This document shows, piece by piece, positions 45,636-55,362 of a stretch of DNA of 62,640 bases. Positions within the stretch are counted from its first letter, which is position 1. Each line of letters begins with the position of its first letter. The DNA is from Burkholderia sp. 4M9327F10. GTDB taxonomy: Bacteria > Pseudomonadota > Gammaproteobacteria > Burkholderiales > Burkholderiaceae. The notes beneath the pieces are model-generated. The model saw only the letters and a program-made list of their open reading frames with translations, did not search any database and was not told where the DNA came from. The position numbers and the translations under genes are program-made. The stretch is taken from the NCBI RefSeq assembly GCF_005503145.1, contig NZ_SCNV01000050.1, positions 1 through 62,640 of the forward strand, in the 5' to 3' direction.

Positions 45636-47051
45636 TCAGATGTGCAACGCATGCCCCAGCGCACGCAACGCGGCTTCCTGGACCGCTTCGCCCAGCGTCG
45701 GATGCGCGTGTATCGTCCCGCCAATATCCTCCAGACGCGCGCCCATCTCCATGGACTGCGAGAACGCCGCGGCTAGCTCGGACACCCCGCGTCCCACCGC
45801 TTGCCAACCGACGATCAAATGGTTGTCGCGACGGGCCACGACACGCACGAAACCGTCCGTCGCTTCAAGCGTCATCGCCCGGCCGTTCGCGGCGAATGGA
45901 AACGACGCGCTCACGCAGTCGAGATCGGCTGCTTGCGCTTCGGCCGGCGACATGCCGGCGGTGACAATTTCCGGATCGGTGAAGCACACCGCCGGAATCG
46001 CTGCCGGTACGAAGCGGCGCACCTTGCCGGCAATCAACTCCGCCACCATCTCGCCTTGCGCCATCGCACGATGCGCGAGCATCGGCTCACCGGCCAGGTC
46101 GCCGATTGCCCATACGTCACGCATTGAAGTGCGGCACTGATCGTCGATGCGCAGCCCCGCGCCGTTGCGATCAAGCTGCAGGCTTTCCAACCCCCAGCCT
46201 TGCGTGCGGGGACGGCGGCCTACGGCGACCAGTACCTGATCGGCCGGCAACGCCCTTTCGCTGCCTTCGCGGTCCTGTACACGCACTGCCTCGCCGTCGG
46301 CGGTGAGACCCAATACCTTGTGTCCCAGCAGAACCGAGACGCCTTTGCGTGCGAGCGCATCGGCCACCGGCTTGACGAGTTCGGCGTCGTACGCGGGCAG
46401 AATGCGGTCCAGCGCCTCGACCACGGTCACCTCGACACCCAGCTTGCGGTACACCGTGCCCAGTTCAAGGCCGATATAGCCCGCGCCGACCACCACGAGG
46501 CGCTTTGGCAGCGTCTTCGGCGACAAGGCTTCCGTCGACGACACCACCTTGCCGCCGAACGGCATCGACGGCAGTGCGGTGGGCTCAGACCCGGCTGCGA
46601 GGAGAAGATGCTCGCAGTGGATCTGCACACGCTCACCCTCACCCTCGCCTTGGCCGCTCGTGGTGACGTCCACCGTCTTGCCATCGATCACGCGCGCCTC
46701 GCCGTGCACGACCTTGACGCCATGCTTCTTCAGAAGCGCTCCGACACCGCGCGTCAGTTTCTGCACGATGCCGTCTTTCCACGCCACGGTGCGCTCGATA
46801 TCGATCTGCGGCGCGCTGACACGAATGCCGAGCGGCGAGCTTTCCGCGTACTGCAAGGTCTTGTCGAATTCTTCGGCTGCGTGAATCAGCGCTTTGGACG
46901 GAATGCAGCCGATGTTCAGGCAGGTGCCGCCAAGCTGCTCGCGCTCGACCAGCATGGTCGGGATGCCGAGTTGTCCGGCGCGGATTGCCGCGACGTAGCC
47001 ACCCGGCCCGCCGCCAATGACCAGCAGGGTTGTGTTCTCAATCTGACTCAT
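45636..47051 (-). CDS. lpdV: Dihydrolipoyl dehydrogenase (E3) of branched-chain 2-oxoacid dehydrogenase
   Basis: The 471-residue flavoprotein reoxidises dihydrolipoyl groups of E2. It has the FAD motif VIGGGPGGYVAAIRAG, redox-active Cys44 and Cys49 (GGTCLNIGCIPSK), the NAD motif VVGAGYIGLELG and the C-terminal His-Glu region (HAHPTLGEAVQEAA). Last gene of the bkd operon; gap to bkdB is 2 bases. Confidence 0.96.
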   Translation of the reverse strand: MSQIENTTLLVIGGGPGGYVAAIRAGQLGIPTMLVEREQLGGTCLNIGCIPSKALIHAAEEFDKTLQYAESSPLGIRVSAPQIDIERTVAWKDGIVQKLTRGVGALLKKHGVKVVHGEARVIDGKTVDVTTSGQGEGEGERVQIHCEHLLLAAGSEPTALPSMPFGGKVVSSTEALSPKTLPKRLVVVGAGYIGLELGTVYRKLGVEVTVVEALDRILPAYDAELVKPVADALARKGVSVLLGHKVLGLTADGEAVRVQDREGSERALPADQVLVAVGRRPRTQGWGLESLQLDRNGAGLRIDDQCRTSMRDVWAIGDLAGEPMLAHRAMAQGEMVAELIAGKVRRFVPAAIPAVCFTDPEIVTAGMSPAEAQAADLDCVSASFPFAANGRAMTLEATDGFVRVVARRDNHLIVGWQAVGRGVSELAAAFSQSMEMGARLEDIGGTIHAHPTLGEAVQEAALRALGHALHI

Positions 47052-47053
47052 GC

Positions 47054-48520
47054 TTACTCCACGAACAGCAGGGCGGGCTGCTCCAGCAGCGCTCGAACCG
47101 ACTGGATAAACTCGGCTGCGTCCATGCCGTCGACGACCCGATGATCGAACGACGACGACAGATTCATCATCTTGCGCGCCACCACTGCGCCATTGCGGAT
47201 CATCGGGCGTTCCACCATGCGATTGACGCCGACGATGCCGACTTCAGGATGGTTGATGACCGGTGTCGAAACGATCCCGCCGAGCGCGCCCAGGCTGGAA
47301 ATCGTGATGGTCGAACCCGTCAGCTCATCGCGGCTGGCCTTGCCACTGCGTACGGCTTCGGCGAGCCGCACGATCTCGGCGGCAATCGACCAGACGTCGC
47401 GCGCCTCGGCGTGACGCAGCACCGGCACAGTCAGACCCGCCTCGGTCTGCGTGGCAACGCCGATATGCACCGCGCCATAACGCGTCACAACGCCGGCCTC
47501 GTCGTCAAAGCGCGCGTTGATCTGCGGAAAATCGCGCAGCGCGATCACCATGGCGCGAATCAGCAGCGGCAGCATGGTGAGGCGGCCGCGCGTTTCGCTC
47601 CAGCGCTTGTTCAGTTGCGCACGCAGGTCTTCGACTTCGGTGACGTCGATCTCCTCGACGTAGCTGAAATGCGGAATACGCCGCTTGGCCTCCTGCATCT
47701 TGCGGGCGATGGCGCGACGCATGCCGATCACCGGCACCGCGGTCTCGTCGAGACGTTCGGCGTAGCCCGAGCGTGCCTGAATCGTGGAGGACGGTGTGCC
47801 ACGGGTCTGGGCGTAGGCGTCTAAGTCCGCATGCAGGATGCGGCCTGCTTCCCCTGTGCCGTGCACGAAACGCAGTTCAATGCCCATGTCCCATGCGCGC
47901 TGGCGGACCGCCGGTGAAGCAAGCGGGCGCTCGTCGGGCTGACGTACGAGCGTGGGTTGATTTGCGGCTGGCGCACGGGATGCGGACGACGTGGCCGGTG
48001 CGGTTGCAGTCGAAGCGGTGTGTGATTCATGCAGCCGTGGAGACGCCGTTGTTGCTCGCGCCGCTGATTGAGGGGAAACGCCGCTGGAAAGCGCAGATGC
48101 CAACGCCGCCGCGCTCGCCTCCGCAGCGGTGTGCTGGACAGCCGCGCTACTCACCGCCGCAGCAGCGGGTTGCGCGCCGTGCTGCGTCCCGTTGGTTCCA
48201 TGGGTTCCATGCGCCCCGTTGGCGCCTTTCGCTCCACCCGCCCCTGACGCTGCGCTACCCGCCTTCAGATTGCCCTCACCTTCCACCTCCAGGCGAATCA
48301 ACTCGCTACCGACCGCCAGCACTTCCCCCACCTTGCCGCCGAGCGCAATCACCTTGCCCGCGACCGGCGACGGAATCTCGACCGCCGCCTTGTCCGTCAT
48401 CACATCTGCAATCGGTCCGTCTTCCTTGACGAGCTGGCCCACTTCCACGTGCCAGGCCCCGAGTTCCACTTCCGCAATGCCTTCACCGATATCCGGCATC
48501 TTGATGATATGCACACCCAT
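47054..48520 (-). CDS. bkdB: Branched-chain 2-oxoacid dehydrogenase E2 (dihydrolipoyl acyltransferase)
   Basis: A 488-residue E2 core protein. The lipoyl domain has lipoyl Lys44 (VMTDKAAVEIP), then a long flexible linker, the E3/E1-binding domain (LASPAVRQRAWDMGIELRFV near 190) and the acyltransferase domain ending with SFDHRVVDGMDAAEF (catalytic His and Asp). The linker holds six Gly-X-Y triplets (96-113). Confidence 0.96.
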   Translation of the reverse strand: MGVHIIKMPDIGEGIAEVELGAWHVEVGQLVKEDGPIADVMTDKAAVEIPSPVAGKVIALGGKVGEVLAVGSELIRLEVEGEGNLKAGSAASGAGGAKGANGAHGTHGTNGTQHGAQPAAAAVSSAAVQHTAAEASAAALASALSSGVSPQSAARATTASPRLHESHTASTATAPATSSASRAPAANQPTLVRQPDERPLASPAVRQRAWDMGIELRFVHGTGEAGRILHADLDAYAQTRGTPSSTIQARSGYAERLDETAVPVIGMRRAIARKMQEAKRRIPHFSYVEEIDVTEVEDLRAQLNKRWSETRGRLTMLPLLIRAMVIALRDFPQINARFDDEAGVVTRYGAVHIGVATQTEAGLTVPVLRHAEARDVWSIAAEIVRLAEAVRSGKASRDELTGSTITISSLGALGGIVSTPVINHPEVGIVGVNRMVERPMIRNGAVVARKMMNLSSSFDHRVVDGMDAAEFIQSVRALLEQPALLFVE

Positions 48521-48521
48521 T

Positions 48522-49580
48522 TCAGGCCTCCATCACACGACGTAGTGCTTCCCCAACCCGGCGCGGGCCGGGGAAATAGGCCCATTCCTGCGCATGCGGA
48601 TACGGCGTGTCCCAGCCGGTGACCCGTTCGATTGGCGCTTCCAGGTGATAAAAGCAGTGCTCCTGCACCAGCGACACCAGTTCCGCGCCGTAACCACAGG
48701 TGCGCGTCGCTTCGTGGACCACCACGCAACGCCGGGTCTTGCGCACCGACTTGACGATGGTCTCGAGATCGAGCGGCCACAGGCTGCGCAGATCGATCAC
48801 TTCCGCGTCGATGCCGGTTTCTTCCGCGGCCGCAAGCGATACATGGACCGTGGTGCCATAGGTCAGCACCGTCACCGCGTTACCGGGACGCACAACCGCT
48901 GCCGAATCGAGCGGCACCGTGTAGTAGCCTTCCGGCACCGCATTCGACGGATGCTTCGCCCACGACGTGACCGGCCGTTCGTGGTGGCCGTCGAACGGCC
49001 CGTTGTAGAGCCGCTTGGGTTCGAGGAAGATCACCGGATCGTCGTTTTCGATGGAGGCGATCAGGAGTCCTTTGGCGTCGTACGGGTTCGACGGCATCAC
49101 CGTGCGCAATCCGCAAACCTGGGTGAACATCGCCTCCGGACTCTGGCTGTGCGTCTGGCCGCCGTAGATGCCGCCGCCGCAGGGCATGCGGATGGTCATC
49201 GGCGCAATGAATTGCCCGGCAGAGCGATAACGCAAGCGCGCCCCCTCGGAGACGATCTGGTCCGACGCCGGATAGAAGTAATCAGCGAACTGGATCTCGC
49301 ACACCGGCCGCAGGCCATACGCCCCCATGCCGACCGCCGCGCCGACAATGCCGCCCTCGGAGATCGGCGCGTCGAACACGCGCGAGGTGCCGTACTTCGC
49401 CTGCAGGCCCTCGGTGCAGCGAAACACGCCGCCGAAGTAGCCCACGTCCTGGCCGAACACCACGACGTTGTCGTCGCGTCCGAGCATCACATCCATCGCC
49501 GAGCGCAGCGCCTGGATCATCGTCATCGGCCGGGTAGCCGAGCTTGTTTCCTTGATCGTGTCGAATTCCGCCATGCTCAT
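48522..49580 (-). CDS. bkdA2: Branched-chain 2-oxoacid dehydrogenase E1 beta
   Basis: A 352-residue beta subunit of the thiamine-diphosphate dependent decarboxylase acting on leucine, isoleucine and valine keto acids. Shows VVVFGQDVGYFGGVF, TEGLQAKYGTSRVFDAPISE and RRCVVVHEATRTCGYGAEL, typical of BkdA2. Starts at ATG 49580 overlapping the bkdA1 stop (ATGA); gap to bkdB is 1 base. Confidence 0.96.
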   Translation of the reverse strand: MSMAEFDTIKETSSATRPMTMIQALRSAMDVMLGRDDNVVVFGQDVGYFGGVFRCTEGLQAKYGTSRVFDAPISEGGIVGAAVGMGAYGLRPVCEIQFADYFYPASDQIVSEGARLRYRSAGQFIAPMTIRMPCGGGIYGGQTHSQSPEAMFTQVCGLRTVMPSNPYDAKGLLIASIENDDPVIFLEPKRLYNGPFDGHHERPVTSWAKHPSNAVPEGYYTVPLDSAAVVRPGNAVTVLTYGTTVHVSLAAAEETGIDAEVIDLRSLWPLDLETIVKSVRKTRRCVVVHEATRTCGYGAELVSLVQEHCFYHLEAPIERVTGWDTPYPHAQEWAYFPGPRRVGEALRRVMEA

Positions 49581-50809
49581 ACTCCCAGTTCTTGGCGCTG
49601 ACGGCGCAGGTGTTCCGGCATGTCCTTGTAGACATCCTCGAACATGGTGGCGGGACTCGAAAAGCGCTCGTCGTTCAGCGTGCCGAATTGCTCCGCTTCC
49701 TTCTGCGCCGCGATGACCTCGGCTTCGAGCGAGGCCACCAGCTCGTCGTGCGACTGATCCGACCAGATGCCCTTTGCGTTGAGGTGCTTCCTGAAACGCG
49801 CGATCGGGTCGCCCAGCGGGAAATCGCTCCAGTCGTCGCCGGGGCGGTATTTCGAGGGATCATCGGAGGTCGAGTGCGCGCCGGCGCGATAGGTGACCCA
49901 TTCGATCAGCGTCGGCCCGAGATTGCGGCGTGCGCGCTGCGCCGCCCAGCACGAGGCCGCGTAGACCGCGAGATAGTCGTTGCCGTCGACGCGCAGCGAG
50001 GCGATGCCGCAGCCGACACCCCGCCCGGCAAACGTCGAGCCTTCCCCACCGGCGATGGCCTGGAAGGTCGAGATAGCCCACTGGTTGTTGACCACATTGA
50101 GGATCACCGGCGCGCGATAGACGTGCGCGAAGGTGAGCGCCGTGTGGAAATCGGACTCGGCGGTTGCGCCGTCGCCGATCCACGCCGAGGCGATCTTCGT
50201 GTCGCCCTTGATGGCCGACGCCATCGCCCAGCCCACCGCCTGGATGAACTGCGTGGCGAGGTTGCCGGAGATCGAGAAGAAACCCGCTTCGCGGTCCGAA
50301 TACATCACCGGCAACTGACGGCCCTTGAGCGGGTCGGCTTCGTTCGACATCAACTGGCACATCATGCCCACCAGCGGCACTTCGCGCGCCATCAGAATGC
50401 TTTGCTGCCGGTAAGTCGGAAAGCACATGTCGTCGCGCCGCAGGGCCATGGCCTGGGCCGCACCGATTGCCTCTTCACCGAGGCTTTGCATGTAGAACGA
50501 GATCTTTTTCTGGCGCTGCGCGATCAGCATGCGGGCATCGAAGATGCGCGTCTTGAGCATGGCGCGCATGCCGGCCAGCAGTTGCTCGTCTGTGAGGTCC
50601 GGGGCCCAGGGGCCGACCGCGCGGCCGTCATCGTCGAGGACGCGCACGAGGCTGTACGCGATATCGCTGGTATCGATGGGGCTGACGTCGATGGGAGGTT
50701 TGCGCACCGCCCCGGCGGGGGACAGATGCAGGTAGGAAAAGTCGGTTCTGCAGCCAGGGCGCCCGGTCGGCTCCGGCACATGCAGACGCAACGGCTCAGG
50801 CAAGCTCAT
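49577..50809 (-). CDS. bkdA1: Branched-chain 2-oxoacid dehydrogenase E1 alpha
   Basis: A 410-residue alpha subunit with the thiamine-diphosphate motif GDGATAESDFHTALTF ... VVNNQWAIS and the RQQSILMAREV region. Its length and N-terminal extension (MSLPEPLRLHVPEP) fit the Pseudomonas/Burkholderia BkdA1 group. ATG 50809 follows GGAGACA. First gene of the operon; no bkdR-like regulator is next to it within the window. Confidence 0.96.
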   Translation of the reverse strand: MSLPEPLRLHVPEPTGRPGCRTDFSYLHLSPAGAVRKPPIDVSPIDTSDIAYSLVRVLDDDGRAVGPWAPDLTDEQLLAGMRAMLKTRIFDARMLIAQRQKKISFYMQSLGEEAIGAAQAMALRRDDMCFPTYRQQSILMAREVPLVGMMCQLMSNEADPLKGRQLPVMYSDREAGFFSISGNLATQFIQAVGWAMASAIKGDTKIASAWIGDGATAESDFHTALTFAHVYRAPVILNVVNNQWAISTFQAIAGGEGSTFAGRGVGCGIASLRVDGNDYLAVYAASCWAAQRARRNLGPTLIEWVTYRAGAHSTSDDPSKYRPGDDWSDFPLGDPIARFRKHLNAKGIWSDQSHDELVASLEAEVIAAQKEAEQFGTLNDERFSSPATMFEDVYKDMPEHLRRQRQELGV

Positions 50810-50993
50810 TGGTTTGTCTCCACGCTTGATTGTGTCTCACGCTGATAGGCGGCTCGCCGGGGGTAGCCGGACGAACGCCATGTCGGCGCGTGCTGTGGCA
50901 CGCGCCGGTCTCTTAAGAGTTTAGGCAATGTGCGAATGGGGTTCGATGTTTAACGCGCTCAATTGGGGTGAGCGTGTTTGCCATGGGGCGATG

Positions 50994-51018
50994 GTGCAGT
51001 GCAGTGCAGTGCGGTGCG
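50994..51018. repeat. Pentanucleotide tandem repeat
   Basis: Five head-to-tail copies, (GTGCA)3 then (GTGCG)2, in the 278-base gap upstream of bkdA1. Copy number could vary among strains. Confidence 0.75.
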
Positions 51019-51087
51019 GCGTGGCGGTTGGGCTATGCCTCTAGCGGTGGCGTCCGTGGCATGGTTCGACTCGTCTTTTCTTGAACA

Positions 51088-51954
51088 TCACTGGCTCGGA
51101 GAGCACTCCGGTCTGATTTCGAGCAACGCCGGCCACAGCCGGCTCCAGTCACCGTCGTGAGTCACCTCCGGCACTGTGCGCGCCTGCGCGCAGCGGTCGC
51201 CGGTCGCGTGGACAAAACGCTGCGCCACCACGGGTGGCACTACCGTATCGCTGGCTCCGCTGAAGTGAACCTGTGGAATTGCCGCGACACGCGTTGCGAA
51301 ATCGATCGGATTCTCCGACTGCGGCATCGGTGACACCTGATGCAGCCGGTTGACGAACTCATCATCGAGATTGCCCGCCACCGTGCGAATCGACGCGATA
51401 TCCGTGCGGCGCGCCGCGATCAGCACCGCCAGTGCGCCACCACCTGAATAGCCCACCAGGTTGATGGGCTGCCCCGGCACGCGCGCAGCGAACCGCGTCA
51501 CGGCTTCATTGACCGATTCCACGACCTCGGGCGCAAAGCGTTTGCCGGTCCAGTAAGGAATGCCACAGCGCGGGTTGACGGCCATCGGCGTGAACTGGCA
51601 CGGGCGCGCCAGATACACGACGTTCGGTGCGCGGTCCGCTGCCGCCAGCGCAAGGCCGGTAGCTTCCCGCGGCGTCGGGTCCAGCGAGGGCTCGCTGCGT
51701 GAAATCCACGCAAGGCCGTCGCCCTCGATGTACACGTCGAGCGGTTCATCGGCGCGGGTTATCCGCGCAAAGGCGGTCAGCACGAAGCTGTCCGTATCGA
51801 TCAGTTCGCGCTTCAGGCCAGCCGGTTTCGCCAGCGCGTCGGCGTGAGCACCCCGGTCGAGCGTCACGCAACCGGTGATCAGGCTGACCAGCAGCAGTAG
51901 GCCTGGCAGCGCCGCAATCAATCGTCCTGGCGATGTCGGTACCGGCTTCAGCAT
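51088..51954 (-). CDS. Alpha/beta hydrolase lipoprotein
   Basis: A 288-residue lipoprotein with lipobox LITGC (Cys29) and an alpha/beta hydrolase fold: nucleophile motif GYSGGGA, Asp in FSGASDTVVPP and His in VTHDGDWSRLW. Its stop is beyond a run of frame-consistent sequence ending RPECSPSQ. Start ATG 51954. It follows the TPR/GT9-like gene on the same strand after 12 bases and is probably in that operon. Substrate unknown. Confidence 0.85.
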   Translation of the reverse strand: MLKPVPTSPGRLIAALPGLLLLVSLITGCVTLDRGAHADALAKPAGLKRELIDTDSFVLTAFARITRADEPLDVYIEGDGLAWISRSEPSLDPTPREATGLALAAADRAPNVVYLARPCQFTPMAVNPRCGIPYWTGKRFAPEVVESVNEAVTRFAARVPGQPINLVGYSGGGALAVLIAARRTDIASIRTVAGNLDDEFVNRLHQVSPMPQSENPIDFATRVAAIPQVHFSGASDTVVPPVVAQRFVHATGDRCAQARTVPEVTHDGDWSRLWPALLEIRPECSPSQ

Positions 51955-51966
51955 GCGTCTCTTCCC

Positions 51967-53130
51967 TCACGCCACGAGCTGCGCGAGTTCCGACGCCAGC
52001 GTGGCCATCACAGCGCCCCAGTCGCCTCGCGACGGCTGGCGGAACAGACGCATGCGCGGATACCACGGCGTGTCGGTGCGCTCCAGCAACCAGCGCCAGT
52101 CCGGCACAAAAGGCAGCATCACCCATACCGGACGCCCGAGCGCCCCTGCCAGATGCACCGGTGACGAATCCACCGAAATGAGCAGATCGGCGATGCTCAG
52201 GATCGCCGCCGTATCCTCGAAGTCGCCGATCTCATCCGAGAGCGGCACGACCGGCATGCCCGCGGGCGGGTTCTGCGCCTGAACTTCGGCCGACCCCTTC
52301 TGGATCGACAGGAATGTCACGTCGGGCCGCGCCAGCGGCGCAAGCTGTTCAAGCGTCAGCGAGCGGTTCGCGTCATTGAAATGGCTTGGCCGCCCGGCCC
52401 ACACCAGCGCGACCAGCGGACGCGGCAGGCCGGCAAGGCGTTGCCGCCACTTCGCGAGGCGCCGCGCGTCAGCCGACAGATAGGGGACCTGGCCAGGCAG
52501 ATCAGCCAGCGTCAGGCCCATCGCCATTGGCAGGCTCATCATCTCGCAGTGCAGATCGAATGCGGGCGGCAGGGTGCCGCGCGCCACGATCTCGTCGAAT
52601 CCTTCGCTGCGCTGCGCCAGCGACAGGGTTTCCGCGTTCACTTCGAGAACTACGCGCGCACCGCTTCTCTGCTTGGCCCACGGCACCAGCCGCATGAACT
52701 GGAACGTATCTCCGTAGCCCTGCTCGTCATGGATCAGCAGGGTCTTGCCGGGAATCGGCTGGCCGCTCCAGCGCGGGCGCTGCACCTTGCGCTCGATGGC
52801 AGCCGTATGCGCGAGACTGTAGCGATGGTGATATTCACGCCAGCCGCGCTCAAACTCGCCCAGCAGCAGTAGTGTTTCCGAGAGATCGAAGCGCGTTGGA
52901 AAATCGCCCGGCGCATGCGCTACCAGCATCTCCTGGATGGCCCGTGTTTCCGCGATACGCCCCTGCGGACGAAGCGCCGCCGCGAGCAGCTTCCACAGCA
53001 CGAGAGGCCCGCTACCCGATGCAAGGTACGGACGCAGCTGCGCCTCGGCTTCGTCGAAACGTCCTGCGGCGAGCAGGGGGCGAACTGTCCGCTCGATCGC
53101 CGCGATGTCCGGTGTGCTGCCAGGCGTCAT
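51967..53130 (-). CDS. TPR protein with GT9-like glycosyltransferase domain
   Basis: A 387-residue soluble protein. Residues about 5-120 contain TPR-like helices (ERGWREYHHRYSLAHT). The remainder is a GT-B domain like those of TPR-linked heptosyltransferase relatives: LLIHDEQGYGDTFQFMRL, VALVWAGRPSHFNDANRSL and LLISVDSSPVHLAGALGRPVWVML. It overlaps the upstream sulfotransferase gene by four bases (ATGA). Confidence 0.85.
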   Translation of the reverse strand: MTPGSTPDIAAIERTVRPLLAAGRFDEAEAQLRPYLASGSGPLVLWKLLAAALRPQGRIAETRAIQEMLVAHAPGDFPTRFDLSETLLLLGEFERGWREYHHRYSLAHTAAIERKVQRPRWSGQPIPGKTLLIHDEQGYGDTFQFMRLVPWAKQRSGARVVLEVNAETLSLAQRSEGFDEIVARGTLPPAFDLHCEMMSLPMAMGLTLADLPGQVPYLSADARRLAKWRQRLAGLPRPLVALVWAGRPSHFNDANRSLTLEQLAPLARPDVTFLSIQKGSAEVQAQNPPAGMPVVPLSDEIGDFEDTAAILSIADLLISVDSSPVHLAGALGRPVWVMLPFVPDWRWLLERTDTPWYPRMRLFRQPSRGDWGAVMATLASELAQLVA

Positions 53131-55229
53131 GCCGCGCCGCTTCCGAGTGCAGCAAGCAGCGGGCCGAGATAGTCGGCGTAAGCCTGCCAGCGGCCCTTCG
53201 AGGTCTTATAGATGGGCTGGCGCACCTGGTTGACGCTGGCCGTGCGCACCACGCGGCGGTTGTCGTGAAAGTTCAGGCAGGCGTCGTCCCACGGAAGACC
53301 GAGAAAACCGGTCAGACGCCGCGCCTCGTCCTCGAGATTGTCCACTACCGATTCATAGTCGACCTCGATGAAACGCTCTGACGGCAATATCTCGCGCCAG
53401 TGCGCCATCAGGCGTTCATAGCGGCGGTAGAACGCGCCCAGTTCGGCCTGATCGTAGGCGAAGGACTGCTCGCCGCCGAAGAGCTTGGTATAGCAGGACA
53501 GGCAGGTATCCACCGCGTCGCGCCGGGTGTGAATGATGCGCGCGCCCGGCAGGATCAGAGGGATCATCCCGGCGTACAGGAAATTGCCCGGCATCTTGTC
53601 GACGAGGCGCACTCGCCCCTGGGCCAGCGGCGCGACGCGGGCCAGATAGGCCTGGCCGAGCTGCCGCAACAGGTCTGCGGCCTCCCCTTCCGCCAGCGCC
53701 TCGAGCCGCTCCGGAAAAACGCCGCTGCCTTCGACCACCAGGCGCAAGGCAGACAGCTCGCCCGCGCCCGTCACCTGCGGGTGCGACGACACGATCTGCT
53801 CGATGAGCGTGGTGCCTGAGCGAGGCATGCCGACGATGAACACCGGCAGCTCCGACGGCGCGCCCGCCCCCTGCAGCCGGGCATACAGTTCCGGCGTGAA
53901 CGTTTCGGCAACACGCTCCATCCACTGGCCGGTCGCGACGGAATCGTAGCCGAGGCTCGCGCGCTTCTGACGGTTGCCCGCATTGAAGTGCTGGAACGCC
54001 TGCTGCGCATCCTTGATGTCGAGGTACGCCTTGCCGAGCGCGAAATGGGCCGTGATCCGGTCGCTCAGCGAACGGCGCTCGCCTTCGGCGAGACATGCCT
54101 CGAGCGCCGCGATATCGGGGTCGCCCGCGCTGAACGTATGCGCGTCGGCCCGGCCGGCCAGCGCCGTCACCGAACCCGGAAAGGCTTCCAGCGCCTGCTC
54201 GAACGCGGCCATTGCCTCGTCCTTGCGGCCGGCTTCCATCAGCAAGGTGGCGCGTCCGACCATTGCTTCCTCGGCGACCGCGCCAGGCAGTTGGGCCGCC
54301 TGCTCGAACTGCGCAAGCGCCTCGTCGGTTTGCCCGAGTACCTGGAGCACCACGGCGAGCGTGTTGTGCGCCTCGGCGCTCTTCGGCGCAATCGCTACGG
54401 CCTGGCGGGCGAAGCCGAGTGCCTCGTCGAGACGTTCAATCAGTTTGAGCGCCTTCGCCCGTGCCACCAGCGCGGCCGGATGTTGCGGGGCGAAGGCGGC
54501 GAGCATGTCGAGCGCATGTAGCGCGGCTGCATGGCGATGGCGGGAGACTTCCACCTCCGCCAGGTTCAGATACGCGTCGACGAGGCGCGGGCTCAGTTCA
54601 ATGGCCCGCTGCGCCGCTGCGGCGGCCTCGTCATAGCAGCCCTGGGTGGAGAGCAGGAACGCCAGGTTGCTGTGCGCCTCGGCGTAAACCGGATTCAGGG
54701 CCAGCGCCTGGCGGTAATGCTGTTCGGCACGGTCCATGCGGCCAAGACGCCGCGAGGTGTTGGCCAGGTTGTTATGCGCTTCGGCCCAGTCCGGCTTGAG
54801 CGCGATCACCCGTTCGAGACAGGCGAGGCTTTCCGCGAACTTGCCGGCTTCCTGCAGCACAATGCCCAGGTTGTTCCAGCCCGACACCAGCGCCGGGTCC
54901 ATCGCCACGGCCCGCCGGGCGGCTTCCTCACCCTCGGCCAGCAGCCCTTTCTGGCGGCACATCTCGGCGAGGTTGCTGGAATAGACGGCCGGGGCGCGCG
55001 GCGCCATGCAGGCCTGGCGCAGATGGGAAAGGGCGAGATCGAGATTGCCGTACGCATGCGCCATCAGGCCCAGCAGGTGCAGCGCGTCGGCGTGGCCCGG
55101 CCAGGCGGCCAGCACCCGCTGACAAAGCTGTTCGGCCTGATCGGCCTGGCCGGCGTTCCAGTGGGCATGGGCGCGGCCAAGCGCTTCCGCAATACTCATG
55201 ACGTCGGAAGAACCCGGCACACTGGACAT
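53127..55229 (-). CDS. TPR-sulfotransferase fusion protein
   Basis: A 700-residue protein with about ten TPR units in residues 1-440 and a PAPS-dependent sulfotransferase domain in about 455-690. The 5'-phosphosulfate loop is VFIVGMPRSGTTLIEQIV near residue 460; the 3'-phosphate site is RIIHTRRDAVDTCLSCY. ATG 55229 follows GGAG, so I prefer it over ATG 55241. It stands between the autotransporter and the TPR/GT9-like gene on the same strand. Confidence 0.9.
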   Translation of the reverse strand: MSSVPGSSDVMSIAEALGRAHAHWNAGQADQAEQLCQRVLAAWPGHADALHLLGLMAHAYGNLDLALSHLRQACMAPRAPAVYSSNLAEMCRQKGLLAEGEEAARRAVAMDPALVSGWNNLGIVLQEAGKFAESLACLERVIALKPDWAEAHNNLANTSRRLGRMDRAEQHYRQALALNPVYAEAHSNLAFLLSTQGCYDEAAAAAQRAIELSPRLVDAYLNLAEVEVSRHRHAAALHALDMLAAFAPQHPAALVARAKALKLIERLDEALGFARQAVAIAPKSAEAHNTLAVVLQVLGQTDEALAQFEQAAQLPGAVAEEAMVGRATLLMEAGRKDEAMAAFEQALEAFPGSVTALAGRADAHTFSAGDPDIAALEACLAEGERRSLSDRITAHFALGKAYLDIKDAQQAFQHFNAGNRQKRASLGYDSVATGQWMERVAETFTPELYARLQGAGAPSELPVFIVGMPRSGTTLIEQIVSSHPQVTGAGELSALRLVVEGSGVFPERLEALAEGEAADLLRQLGQAYLARVAPLAQGRVRLVDKMPGNFLYAGMIPLILPGARIIHTRRDAVDTCLSCYTKLFGGEQSFAYDQAELGAFYRRYERLMAHWREILPSERFIEVDYESVVDNLEDEARRLTGFLGLPWDDACLNFHDNRRVVRTASVNQVRQPIYKTSKGRWQAYADYLGPLLAALGSGAA

Positions 55230-55362
55230 GCTTGACTCCATACGAGTGGTCGATTTCGATGCGCAGACACCGTACCACCGGTTGCCGAGATGAGGCGCTG
55301 ATTTTTTACGGTGGCCAATCGGCTCGTGCTGGCATTGCCGGCCTCACCCGGTGCGTCGACAA

